This document shows, one piece after another, positions 35,851 through 43,749 of a stretch of DNA of 64,000 nt (position 1 is the first letter of the stretch; each line of letters begins with the position of its first letter). Both the position numbers and the translations under genes were made by a program. The notes under the pieces were generated by a model. That model made no database searches. It was not told where the DNA came from and saw nothing but the letters and a program-made list of their open reading frames with translations. Source of the stretch: Dyadobacter sp. LHD-138. Its GTDB lineage: Bacteria > Bacteroidota > Bacteroidia > Cytophagales > Spirosomataceae. The DNA is taken from assembly GCF_030929615.1 (NCBI RefSeq), contig NZ_JAVFVU010000010.1:62001-126000 (forward strand), read 5' to 3'.

Positions 35851-36633
35851 ATGAATTTTCCTTTAAAGACTATATTAATTGACGACGAGCCTTTGGCCTT
35901 AAGCCGCCTCAGGAGACTCTTGGAAAAACATCCGGAAACTTTCCTGATTGTGGCAGAAGCGAAAAACGGAGCCGAAGGCCTGCTCGAAATTGACAGACAT
36001 AATCCAGATATTATTTTCCTGGATATCGAAATGCCGCTGCTCAATGGTTTCGAGATGCTGGCAAAACTTACAAAAATGCCGTTGGTTGTTTTCTCCACGG
36101 CCTACGACCAGTACGCGATCCGTGCCTTTGAAGAAAATTCAGTGGATTATTTATTAAAACCCGTTGAAAACGACCGGTTGTTAAAAACAATCGACAAGAT
36201 CCGTAACATTCTTCAGGCTGGTTTTAAAACAGGAGAAAGGTATAACCCCTATTCTGACAACCTTTTACGTTTACTGGAAGAAATGAAACCCAAAAAGGAG
36301 GTCTTTTCACTATCCGTAAAATCCGGAGACCGCATCCTGCTCATTCCGTTAACGGAAATCACCCATTTTGAAGCGGAGGAGAAGTATGTATTTCTCAATA
36401 CGCTGGACGGATTAAAATATCTTCTGAACTATACGCTGACTTCACTGGAAGAAAAGCTTCCTTCACATTACCTTCGCATCAGCCGGGCAGGTATTGTAAA
36501 TTCCCACCATATCAAAGAAATTCAAAAGCATTTTAATGGAAAATATGTCGTTGTGATGCGCGACAAGAAAGTCTCTCAACTGCAAAGCGGGAGCACTTAT
36601 ACGGAAGTCATTCGCCATCTTCTTGATAATTAA
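35851..36633 (+). CDS. LytTR-family response regulator
   Basis: This is the likely partner of the preceding kinase. The 260-residue protein has a receiver domain (1-120) with acidic pocket DDEP (11-14), phosphoacceptor Asp58 in IIFLDIEMPLLNG, Thr83 and Lys103 (LLKPVEND), and a LytTR DNA-binding domain (about 150-258) with GDRILLIPLTEITHFEAEEK, YVFLNTLDGLKYLLNYTLTS and FIRISRAGIVN-like YLRISRAGIVNSHHIKEI. Its targets are unknown. Confidence 0.95.
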   Translation: MNFPLKTILIDDEPLALSRLRRLLEKHPETFLIVAEAKNGAEGLLEIDRHNPDIIFLDIEMPLLNGFEMLAKLTKMPLVVFSTAYDQYAIRAFEENSVDYLLKPVENDRLLKTIDKIRNILQAGFKTGERYNPYSDNLLRLLEEMKPKKEVFSLSVKSGDRILLIPLTEITHFEAEEKYVFLNTLDGLKYLLNYTLTSLEEKLPSHYLRISRAGIVNSHHIKEIQKHFNGKYVVVMRDKKVSQLQSGSTYTEVIRHLLDN

Positions 36634-36729
36634 TCACCTTGCATCCTGGTGTGCTGTTGGAAATATTGATTTTGAAGACGGCATACTTATTCCTAAATTG
36701 CGCCCCTGTTAAAATCCGACGTATGTGTT

Positions 36730-36762
36730 TTTGGTTTAATGTGCTCTTTATCAGTACATTTG
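36730..36762 (+). promoter_or_regulatory. Promoter for uppS-bamA-skp
   Basis: TTTG-N21-TACATTTG matches the Bacteroidota consensus in both elements. It is the best promoter in the intergenic region and would drive the envelope gene block. The transcript would have a long leader of about 190 bases. Confidence 0.65.
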
Positions 36763-36805
36763 TGTTGTAATCGCGAATTTTTGTTGTTGAAATTTAATAT
36801 TTTTC

Positions 36806-36824
36806 GACACAATTGTGACACAAT
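36806..36824 (+). repeat. GACACAAT direct repeat, 11-base period
   Basis: GACACAAT-TGT-GACACAAT forms a direct repeat one helical turn apart, just downstream of the promoter. The centre CACAATTGTG is also a 10-bp palindrome. It could be a protein-binding site. Confidence 0.4.
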
Positions 36825-36956
36825 CTGCGTACCTCAATAGGAGCGGAAGACCCACATTACATGTCAGATTGAAAAAAACATCAAATAGAATTTATAAGAT
36901 CGGCGTATAATGGTTCGTTTGTTTTTGTTAAAAAAGGTTAAAAGAGTTCAGATATA

Positions 36957-37709
36957 ATGAAAGAACTCATTGATTCGGGCAATCTGCCAAAGCACATAGC
37001 CGTTATCATGGATGGTAACGGGCGATGGGCACAGAACCAGGGTGCGGCGCGTGTATTCGGGCATCGTAATGCAATCAAAGCAGTAAGAGAGGTGACCGAA
37101 GGCTGTGCTGAACTCGGAGTATCCTATCTGACCCTTTACGCATTTTCCACGGAGAACTGGGCGCGTCCGCAGTTTGAAGTTCGTGCATTGATGGAGTTAT
37201 TGGTGCAGTCTATCCGCAACGAGCTTCCTACGATGCAGAAGAACAACGTGAGGCTGGACACCATTGGTGATATGGATAGTTTACCACAAAGTTGTCAGAA
37301 CCAGCTTGCGGAGGCCGTTGAAAGCACCCGCCAGAATACGGGGCTTAATCTTATTCTTGCCCTGGGATACAGCGGGAAATGGGATATTGTGCAGGCCGCG
37401 AAAAAGCTTGCAGAGGGAGTTCAGAAAGGCACGATTAAGCCCGAAGAAATCAACGAAACTTTGTTGAATCAGCATCTTTCTACGGAGGACAGGCCCGAAG
37501 TGGACCTGATGCTGCGCACCGGTGGTGATCATCGGATCAGTAATTTCCTGTTATGGCAGCTCGCTTATGCGGAGTTGTATTTTTATAAAGACCTTTTTTG
37601 GCCCGATTTCCGCAAGGAACATCTTTATGAGGCAATTTTGGCATACCAGAAAACGGAACGGCGTTTTGGTAAAACCGGTGAACAAGTAAAAGCGAATGGA
37701 GCTAAGTAG
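36957..37709 (+). CDS. uppS: Isoprenyl transferase (undecaprenyl diphosphate synthase family)
   Basis: This cis-prenyl chain enzyme makes the C55 lipid carrier for peptidoglycan and surface polysaccharides. The 250-residue protein has the catalytic start IAVIMDGNGRWAQNQG with Asp19, the middle YLTLYAFSTENWARP, and the signature RTGGDHRISNFLLWQ (187-201). In most members the acidic residue of the RxGGE motif is Glu (Mg binding in the E. coli enzyme); here it is Asp191. It starts the run uppS-bamA-skp-skp, with bamA 6 bases downstream. Confidence 0.96.
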   Translation: MKELIDSGNLPKHIAVIMDGNGRWAQNQGAARVFGHRNAIKAVREVTEGCAELGVSYLTLYAFSTENWARPQFEVRALMELLVQSIRNELPTMQKNNVRLDTIGDMDSLPQSCQNQLAEAVESTRQNTGLNLILALGYSGKWDIVQAAKKLAEGVQKGTIKPEEINETLLNQHLSTEDRPEVDLMLRTGGDHRISNFLLWQLAYAELYFYKDLFWPDFRKEHLYEAILAYQKTERRFGKTGEQVKANGAK

Positions 37710-37715
37710 AATTAT

Positions 37716-40307
37716 ATGAACCTGGTGAGAAACTTTATTAAGACATTCGTACAAAGTAATTGGGCACTAACAGGAGTATTGTTATGCTGGTGTTTTTCGG
37801 CTGAGGCGCAAAAAGTAGGGTTGGGTGCATCTCCAAAACCGGCAGCAGCTACTGCCAATCTCGGCATTGATCCGGCTAATCCAAAGGAATATACAATTGC
37901 AGAAGTTACGGTTTCCGGAACGCAGTTTCTGGATCCGAATTCTATGGTTTCTATTTCGGGTTTGAAACCTGGGGATAAAATTCGTGTGCCGGGCCCGGCT
38001 ATTCCGTCTTCGATCAAAAGAATGATGGATTTCGGAACTTTGGATGATGTGGAAATCGCAGCGACCAAAGTGGAAGGCGAAAAGATCTGGCTTAATATTC
38101 ACATCAAAGAGCGTCCAAGGCTTTATAAAGTGTCTTTTTCCGGTGTCCGTAAGGGGGAAAGAGAGACTTTGAATGACAAGGTGAAGCTGATCAAAGGGCG
38201 GGTGATTACGCCTACGGTTATCAAAAACACGCAGCTTGTTATCAAGAAATATTATCTGGATAAAGGTTTTTATAACACCAAGGTAAAGGTGCTGCAAATC
38301 CCGGATTCCACACGTGGACAAGCCACGCTGAACTTTACCATTACAAAAGGCAGTAAGGTAAAAATCAAGGAGATTAAAATTGAAGGCAACTCGGATATCA
38401 GCAGCGCTACGCTGAAACGTAAGATGAAGGGAACCAAGCAGAAACGCATTGGCCGTCTGTTTAATCCTTCAAAATATATTCCTAAAAAGTACGACGAGGA
38501 TAAGGAAAAACTGATCGCATACTACCGTAAGAACGGTTACCGCGATGCAACGATCGAGTTCGATACGATTAAAAGTAACGGAGAGACGATCAGCATCAAC
38601 ATGAAAATTGATGAGGGTAAGAAATACTTTTATCGCAATATCACATGGACTGGTAACTATCTGTATCCGTCAAAATCACTGAGTGAAAAGTTAGGTATCA
38701 ATAAGGGGGACGTTTACAATCCGGAAGAACTTGAAAAGAAAATCAACGGAATTCCAGGCGGCGATATCAGCTCCATTTATATGGATGACGGTTATTTGTA
38801 TTTCCGTATTGATCCGACTGAAAAAGCCGTTGACGGCGACTCGATCGACGTGGAACTTCGGATGTTTGAAGGTAAACAGGCTACGATCAACCGTATCGTT
38901 TTGAATGGTAATACCAAGACAAGTGACCGCGTCGTGTTGCGTGAACTTTTTACATTGCCGGGACAGAAATTCAGTAAAACGGAGATTATCAACACGCAGC
39001 GTCAATTATCTCAGATGGGTTATTTCAACCCGGAGAAAATCGTTCCGAATCCGGTTCCAAATCCGCAGGACGGAACGGTGGATATCGAATGGAACGTAGA
39101 AGAAAAACCATCTGACCAGATCGAGCTTTCCGGAGGTTGGGGAGGTTATATCGGTTTCGTAGGTACGCTGGGTCTTGTTTTCAATAACTTCTCATTGCGT
39201 AACATTCCAAACAGGGAAACCTGGAGACCACTTCCATCGGGAGACGGGCAGAAATTGTCCCTTCGTTTCCAGGCAAATGGTAAGCAGTATCAGACCTATT
39301 CGATGTCGTTCAGCGAACCCTGGCTGGGAGGTAAAAAACCGATCAATTTCGGGGTTTCTTTGCAGCACACGGTTTATCGTGTAGCAAGTTATAACAACTA
39401 CTACCAATCAAGTGCAGGGACGGGTGTTAGCTACGGTGGTGGCTATTACAACACCGGTATTACATTATCAGTAGGGCGTCGTTTAAAAGAACCGGATCGT
39501 TACCTGGTGTTGACGCACTCGTTATCTTATCAGCGTTATCGTTTGAATGACCTGGATATTTTCCGGATTGGTTACAGCAATGGTGTTTCCAACAACATTT
39601 CATTCAACACAACGATCTCACGTAATACGTTAAGTGATTTCCAATTCCCGAGAAGCGGGTCGAATATCTCTTTAAGTGCAACTTTCACGCCTCCTTATTC
39701 AGCGTTGCGTAAAAATGACTACAAGGATATCAGCGACACCTACCGTTGGGTAGAATACAACAAGTGGATGTTTGATGCCACGTACTACGCAACCATCACA
39801 GGGAAACTGGTATTGAGCGCAAGAACACACATGGGGTATTTGGGCAGATATAACAATAAACTTGATTTTAGTAAATTCGGACGTTTCATCGTTGGGGGAT
39901 CAGGTTTGGCAGGTCAGGGATCTTTCTCACTTGCTGACCAGGACATCATCGGTTTGCGTGGTTACGAAGATCAGAAAGTGGGTCCTTTGACCGCTCAGGG
40001 ATATCCGGCTTCAGGTGGTGGTATCGTTTACAACAAATATGTAATGGAACTTCGTTACCCTGTTTCGCTTAATCCGCAGGCAACCATTTTCATTCTTGGC
40101 TTTGCAGAAGGTGGTAACAACTGGGGAACTTACAAAGAATTTAATCCTTTTGCGCTGAAAAAATCTGCCGGTGTAGGTGCTCGTATTTTCATGCCAGCGT
40201 TTGGTCTTTTGGGTATTGACTGGGGGTATGGATTTGACAGCATTCAGGGACAGGCTAAGAAAAGCGGAGCGCAGTTCCACTTTACTATAGGGCAGCAAAT
40301 CAGATAA
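37716..40307 (+). CDS. bamA: Outer membrane protein assembly factor BamA
   Basis: BamA is the core of the machine that inserts beta barrels into the outer membrane. The 863-residue protein has a signal peptide (1-31, ending SAEAQ), five POTRA domains (about 58-470; YTIAEVTVSGTQFLDPNS opens the first, ATINRIVLNGNTKTSDRVVL the last), and a C-terminal barrel (about 475-863) with the lid-loop motif GLRGYEDQ (near 745, in place of VRGF). It ends in a barrel-type aromatic/charged pattern (FHFTIGQQIR). Neighbours are uppS and two Skp-like chaperones, which is the usual Bacteroidota order. Confidence 0.97.
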   Translation: MNLVRNFIKTFVQSNWALTGVLLCWCFSAEAQKVGLGASPKPAAATANLGIDPANPKEYTIAEVTVSGTQFLDPNSMVSISGLKPGDKIRVPGPAIPSSIKRMMDFGTLDDVEIAATKVEGEKIWLNIHIKERPRLYKVSFSGVRKGERETLNDKVKLIKGRVITPTVIKNTQLVIKKYYLDKGFYNTKVKVLQIPDSTRGQATLNFTITKGSKVKIKEIKIEGNSDISSATLKRKMKGTKQKRIGRLFNPSKYIPKKYDEDKEKLIAYYRKNGYRDATIEFDTIKSNGETISINMKIDEGKKYFYRNITWTGNYLYPSKSLSEKLGINKGDVYNPEELEKKINGIPGGDISSIYMDDGYLYFRIDPTEKAVDGDSIDVELRMFEGKQATINRIVLNGNTKTSDRVVLRELFTLPGQKFSKTEIINTQRQLSQMGYFNPEKIVPNPVPNPQDGTVDIEWNVEEKPSDQIELSGGWGGYIGFVGTLGLVFNNFSLRNIPNRETWRPLPSGDGQKLSLRFQANGKQYQTYSMSFSEPWLGGKKPINFGVSLQHTVYRVASYNNYYQSSAGTGVSYGGGYYNTGITLSVGRRLKEPDRYLVLTHSLSYQRYRLNDLDIFRIGYSNGVSNNISFNTTISRNTLSDFQFPRSGSNISLSATFTPPYSALRKNDYKDISDTYRWVEYNKWMFDATYYATITGKLVLSARTHMGYLGRYNNKLDFSKFGRFIVGGSGLAGQGSFSLADQDIIGLRGYEDQKVGPLTAQGYPASGGGIVYNKYVMELRYPVSLNPQATIFILGFAEGGNNWGTYKEFNPFALKKSAGVGARIFMPAFGLLGIDWGYGFDSIQGQAKKSGAQFHFTIGQQIR

Positions 40308-40357
40308 TATTATAGATCCCTTTTCGTTAAACCTGTTTAAATTATTGGCGGCTTGAC

Positions 40358-40972
40358 ATGAAGAACATTATTATTTTACTAGTTTTGTCCCTTATTTCCA
40401 GCGGACAGATAATGGCTCAGAAATTCGGGTACACCGATATGGAGTTTATTACCAGTAAAATGCCCGAGTATCAGCTGGCGCAGACGGAAATGAAAAAGTT
40501 CTCCGAAAAATGGGCCAAAGAAATTCAGGATAAGTTTGCTGACGTTAGCCGGATGCAGCGTGCCTACATGGCCGAAGAGGTTCTGCTGACGGACGATCTG
40601 AAAAGAAAAAGACAATCAGAAATAAAGGACAAGGAGCTGGAGGCGAGAGAATATAACAGTAAGATTTTTGGGATGGAAGGGTTGCTCTTTCAGAAAAAAA
40701 AGGAGCTGATGAAGCCGGTGATGGAGAAAGTCCAAAGGGCGGTTTCGAAAATATGTGTGCAGAAACGTCTTGATTTTATGTTTGACAAATCCAGTGACGT
40801 GGGCATGATTTATTCAAACCCCAAGCACGACTATTCGGATTATATTATGGAAGAACTGGGAATAGATGCCCAGCCTGCCAAAACGAAAGAAAAGTCAATA
40901 AAAGAAGAACCGGCGGTAGCACCAAAGGAAAGCGCCCCTAAACAAAAAAGTACAACCAATAAACTTAAATAG
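40358..40972 (+). CDS. OmpH/Skp family periplasmic chaperone, first copy
   Basis: Skp chaperones hold unfolded outer-membrane proteins in the periplasm. The 204-residue protein has a signal peptide (1-20, ending IMAQ), then FGYTDMEFITSKMPEYQLAQ, the usual family opening, a long coiled coil (about 40-120) and a short beta end. The tail after about residue 165 is Lys/Glu/Ala-rich. It follows bamA by 50 bases and a second paralogue follows it after 10. Confidence 0.93.
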   Translation: MKNIIILLVLSLISSGQIMAQKFGYTDMEFITSKMPEYQLAQTEMKKFSEKWAKEIQDKFADVSRMQRAYMAEEVLLTDDLKRKRQSEIKDKELEAREYNSKIFGMEGLLFQKKKELMKPVMEKVQRAVSKICVQKRLDFMFDKSSDVGMIYSNPKHDYSDYIMEELGIDAQPAKTKEKSIKEEPAVAPKESAPKQKSTTNKLK

Positions 40973-40982
40973 TAAAAAAACA

Positions 40983-41633
40983 ATGAAACAAAAATTGATA
41001 GTGTTTATGGTCGCAATGGCCATGCTGAGTACTCCTCTTTTGGCGCAAACAACACCTGCTAGCGGTCTTACTAAAATTGGTTACACCAATGTGGACTATA
41101 TACTTAGCAAGTTGCCTGAGAGTAAAGTAATGCAAAACCAACTTGAAGTAACTAAAGCGCAGCTGGATAAAGCCATTGGCGAAACGTATAAAGAAGCGCA
41201 GGAGAAATACGAAGCATACCAGAAAAACGGCGCGCAGATGACCGAGGTGATCCGTGCGGACAAAGAAAAGGAGTTGCAAAACCTTCAGACGCGTATCCAG
41301 GAAATGCAAACCAACGCGCAGCAGTCTTTGCAGGCAAAACAGCAACAGTTGATGGAGCCAATTCTTACAAAGGTGAACAATGCTATTCAGGAAGTTGGTA
41401 AAGAACTCGGATTCCTTTACATCTTAAATATGGATGCAGGTGCAAATACTACACCAATTATTTTGTATGTAGGATCTGAGGAAAATAACGCAACGCCTTT
41501 TATTTTCAAAAAACTAGGTGTAGATCCTGATAAAGTAGAAGCTGCTGCGCCTGCAACCAAACCGGCTGCAACGACACCAGCGCCTGCAACGAAGCCAGCA
41601 ACAACACCTGCTGCTACGCCTAAAAAGAAATAA
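40983..41633 (+). CDS. OmpH/Skp family periplasmic chaperone, second copy
   Basis: The 216-residue protein has a signal peptide (about 1-22, LLAQTTPAS), then KIGYTNVDYILSKLPESKVM, a coiled coil with QLDKAIGETYKEAQEKYEAY, and the end KLGVDPDKVEAAAP. The last 30 residues are Ala/Pro/Thr-rich (PATKPA units) with three terminal lysines, a flexible tail. It is a paralogue of the gene before it. No outer-membrane anchor is seen. Confidence 0.94.
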   Translation: MKQKLIVFMVAMAMLSTPLLAQTTPASGLTKIGYTNVDYILSKLPESKVMQNQLEVTKAQLDKAIGETYKEAQEKYEAYQKNGAQMTEVIRADKEKELQNLQTRIQEMQTNAQQSLQAKQQQLMEPILTKVNNAIQEVGKELGFLYILNMDAGANTTPIILYVGSEENNATPFIFKKLGVDPDKVEAAAPATKPAATTPAPATKPATTPAATPKKK

Positions 41634-41934
41634 GCAGTCGTTTTTTTCTAAGTCTTTATAATATATAGTACCGGGGAGTAGTCTTTTAGAGGCTGTTCCC
41701 CGGTATTTGTTTTAGAGCGTGTTTTTTGTTGACAGCGCTCTGTGGCCTGACATCCAATAGGTTTTAAATTGTATCGTATTTAAAAAGTGCAAAATGAGGC
41801 GCATTGGATATAATGAAAATTCTGGCTTCTAAAAAAACAGAAGTATTCAGAACGTTAAGCATACAGGATTTGTTAATTTTGCGTTATGGAAGTTAGATTC
41901 CTGAGCTCATAAAATAAATTATATTTCTGCAATT
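41634..41934 (+). other. Intergenic region with terminator and promoter element
   Basis: TACCGGGGA (41669-41677) pairs with TCCCCGGTA (41697-41705), followed by TTTGTTTT, a probable terminator for the bamA-skp block. Nearer the next gene, TAATTTTG at 41874-41881 is a minus-7-like element 54 bases before ATG 41935; the minus-33 element is weak. The part between them shows no gene. Confidence 0.65.
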
Positions 41935-43551
41935 ATGGTTTTTAAAAATATCTCTTACTTTCTTATTCTCTTGTTAACCGCATGTTGCTCTTATCCGGTT
42001 TTGGCACAGGATAATACCCAGCCGAATGGAGGAAATGGACCATACCAGTTGATTTTTCCAAAGGATGCGGAGTGGAACACACTGGAAGAGGGGAAGGAAA
42101 TAAATTTTCATCTTCAGGTTCGTGGGGGAAAGAGCGACTCGACACGTTACAGCATCACCAGTGGCTGGAGAAAGGATATGAAATTTGATTCGACTGGACA
42201 TTTTGTGTGGACACCATCCTATGAAATGGCGGACCGGATCAATACGGTTAAGTTATTGCCGATCGTTTTCGAAGCGACGAATCAGGCTGGCGAAACGGTT
42301 TCCCAGCAGATCGCTTTCAAAATTCTGCACGTAAATCGTGCGCCGGAAGTGGATGAACTAAAACCATTTTACGTACAGTATAAGACGCAGAATACGTATC
42401 AGATCGACATGAATTCTGTCCGGGATGCGGATGGTGACCCGGTGGTCTTTATTCCGATTTTGGAGGGCATGCCGCAAGCAATGCGTATGACGGCCTCGGG
42501 AGAGATTACCTGGGATCCTTCAACAACGCAATTTAGCCTGTTGAAAAAGGGACCAAGATATATCGAATTCTTTGTGGAAGATCAGCCCTCAAAAGCCCGT
42601 ACAAAAGGCCGGTTGAAACTTGATGTGACGCAGATGGATCTTGAACCGGACTTTAAAATCGTACCGCAAAACCAACTGGTGCGCAGCAAGGAAAATAACC
42701 GCATCAACCTGAAATTTACTTTGTCAGATCCGAACGGAGACGATGATATTGCCACTTTTGATTTTGTATCTGAAAATAAAAATGTTCCTAAGTCGGCATT
42801 GGTTAAAAATGCCCCGACCAGTTATGAATTTATCTGGGAACCGGGTTATGAGTTTGTGAAGGATCCGTTTGATTCGCTTGCTTTCAATGTTACTTTTTAT
42901 GTGCTGGATAAGGAGCAGAATAAAAAGGAAAGAACTTTACGCTTTCTGATCGAAAACACCGTGAACGAAGCCGAGCGTGATGCCTATGTTTATGGCCTGT
43001 ACCGCGGCGGATTGGTGAATGCCTGGGGTTTGCTTGAACAAATGAAAGAGAAGGAAGGCGAGCTTAAAAGAGCTTACGGAAGAGCTAAGAAAGGTAAGAG
43101 AAGCCGATCGCTGGTCAATGCATCCTTGGGAGCAACGACAGGTCTGGCGCCGGTTATTGCTAAATCCAGTGTGGAAACAAGAGGTTATATCACAACCTTG
43201 GGTGGCACTACCGTGGCGACGCTGGGAACGCTTGAAGCCACGGAGGTTATCGGTAAATCCACCAATGGTTTGCTGGACCGCTTTAACTATGTGATGCAGA
43301 AGAAAAACGAATTGCAGAATAAAGGAGATGTATTTGCTCGTGAATACGCCCAGAAGTCTGCTCGCCGTTCGCCTGATTTTATCAGAAGACTGGATGAGTT
43401 CAAAGCACTGATGAACCTGAGCGGATTGGTCGCTTTGGAATTGGATGCCAACTGGGAGAATAAAAAGGCAGCGGGTTATGACGAAAAGAAAGTAGATGCT
43501 GCGATCAAAAAGGCATTTAAGGATTTTATGCCATTGGAGAAAGATGAATAA
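41935..43551 (+). CDS. Large secreted protein with Ig-like domains and a helical end
   Basis: The 538-residue protein has a signal peptide (about 1-24, ending VLAQD). Residues about 30-340 are beta-rich with three cadherin/Ig-like repeats: each has an Arg/Asn-Ala-Pro or Asp-Pro start and an Asp-Asp-Gly-Asp-type calcium-like loop, for example VNRAPEVDELKPF, RDADGDPVVFIPI and LSDPNGDDDIATFDFV. The C-terminal third (about 340-538) is helical and charged, with a Gly/Ala/Thr-rich weakly hydrophobic patch (about 395-440, SLGATTGLAPVIAKSS). The function is unknown. It is probably surface or periplasmic. Confidence 0.82.
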   Translation: MVFKNISYFLILLLTACCSYPVLAQDNTQPNGGNGPYQLIFPKDAEWNTLEEGKEINFHLQVRGGKSDSTRYSITSGWRKDMKFDSTGHFVWTPSYEMADRINTVKLLPIVFEATNQAGETVSQQIAFKILHVNRAPEVDELKPFYVQYKTQNTYQIDMNSVRDADGDPVVFIPILEGMPQAMRMTASGEITWDPSTTQFSLLKKGPRYIEFFVEDQPSKARTKGRLKLDVTQMDLEPDFKIVPQNQLVRSKENNRINLKFTLSDPNGDDDIATFDFVSENKNVPKSALVKNAPTSYEFIWEPGYEFVKDPFDSLAFNVTFYVLDKEQNKKERTLRFLIENTVNEAERDAYVYGLYRGGLVNAWGLLEQMKEKEGELKRAYGRAKKGKRSRSLVNASLGATTGLAPVIAKSSVETRGYITTLGGTTVATLGTLEATEVIGKSTNGLLDRFNYVMQKKNELQNKGDVFAREYAQKSARRSPDFIRRLDEFKALMNLSGLVALELDANWENKKAAGYDEKKVDAAIKKAFKDFMPLEKDE

Positions 43552-43593
43552 CCCGAAAGGGATTTTAAATATTATCACGAATTCTTTTGTAGC

Positions 43594-43669
43594 GCTATCG
43601 GCCGTCAGCTATCGGCTATCAGATTAATGCAAGAAACAACATCTCGGACGATTGTCGATAGCTGATAGC
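43594..43669. repeat. Intergenic CTATCGGC-rich inverted repeat
   Basis: GCTATCGGCCGTCAGCTATC starts at 43594 and runs on into GGCTATCAG (to 43622), so the word GCTATCGGC occurs twice. CAGCTATCG (43606-43614) pairs with CGATAGCTG (43656-43664) across about 41 bases. A related word pattern (GGCTGTCAG, CTGACAGCC, GCCGATAGCC) lies at 53706-53768. It may be a small dispersed intergenic element. Confidence 0.55.
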
Positions 43670-43708
43670 AAAAATGTCTTACAATATTATTCGTGAGGTT
43701 TACTGACC

Positions 43709-43749
43709 GGAAACAAAAAAGAGAGCTACAAGCTCTCTTTTTTGTTTCC
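43709..43749 (-). terminator. lspA terminator overlapping its coding end
   Basis: GGAAACAAAAAAGAGAGCT (43709-43727) and AGCTCTCTTTTTTGTTTCC (43731-43749) are a perfect 19-bp palindrome with loop ACA. The minus-strand lspA stop (43726-43728) lies inside it, and the last seven codons form one arm. The T-tracts are inside the stem, so termination strength is uncertain. Confidence 0.7.

Larger units (their letters stand above)
36634..36956 (+). other. Intergenic region before uppS
   Basis: These 323 bases contain no gene. A promoter-like pair is present: TTTG (36730-36733), 21 bases, TACATTTG (36755-36762), a full match to the Bacteroidota pattern. Downstream, GACACAAT occurs twice (36806-36813 and 36817-36824), one helical turn apart, with the palindrome CACAATTGTG between them. 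About 190 bases of leader separate the promoter from the uppS ATG. No clear terminator for the LytTR gene was found. Confidence 0.65.

Noticed and set aside
41551..41633. Repetitive sequence resembling a small tandem array
   Set aside because: It codes the Ala/Pro/Thr tail of the second Skp-like protein in frame; there are no CRISPR-like repeat-spacer units.
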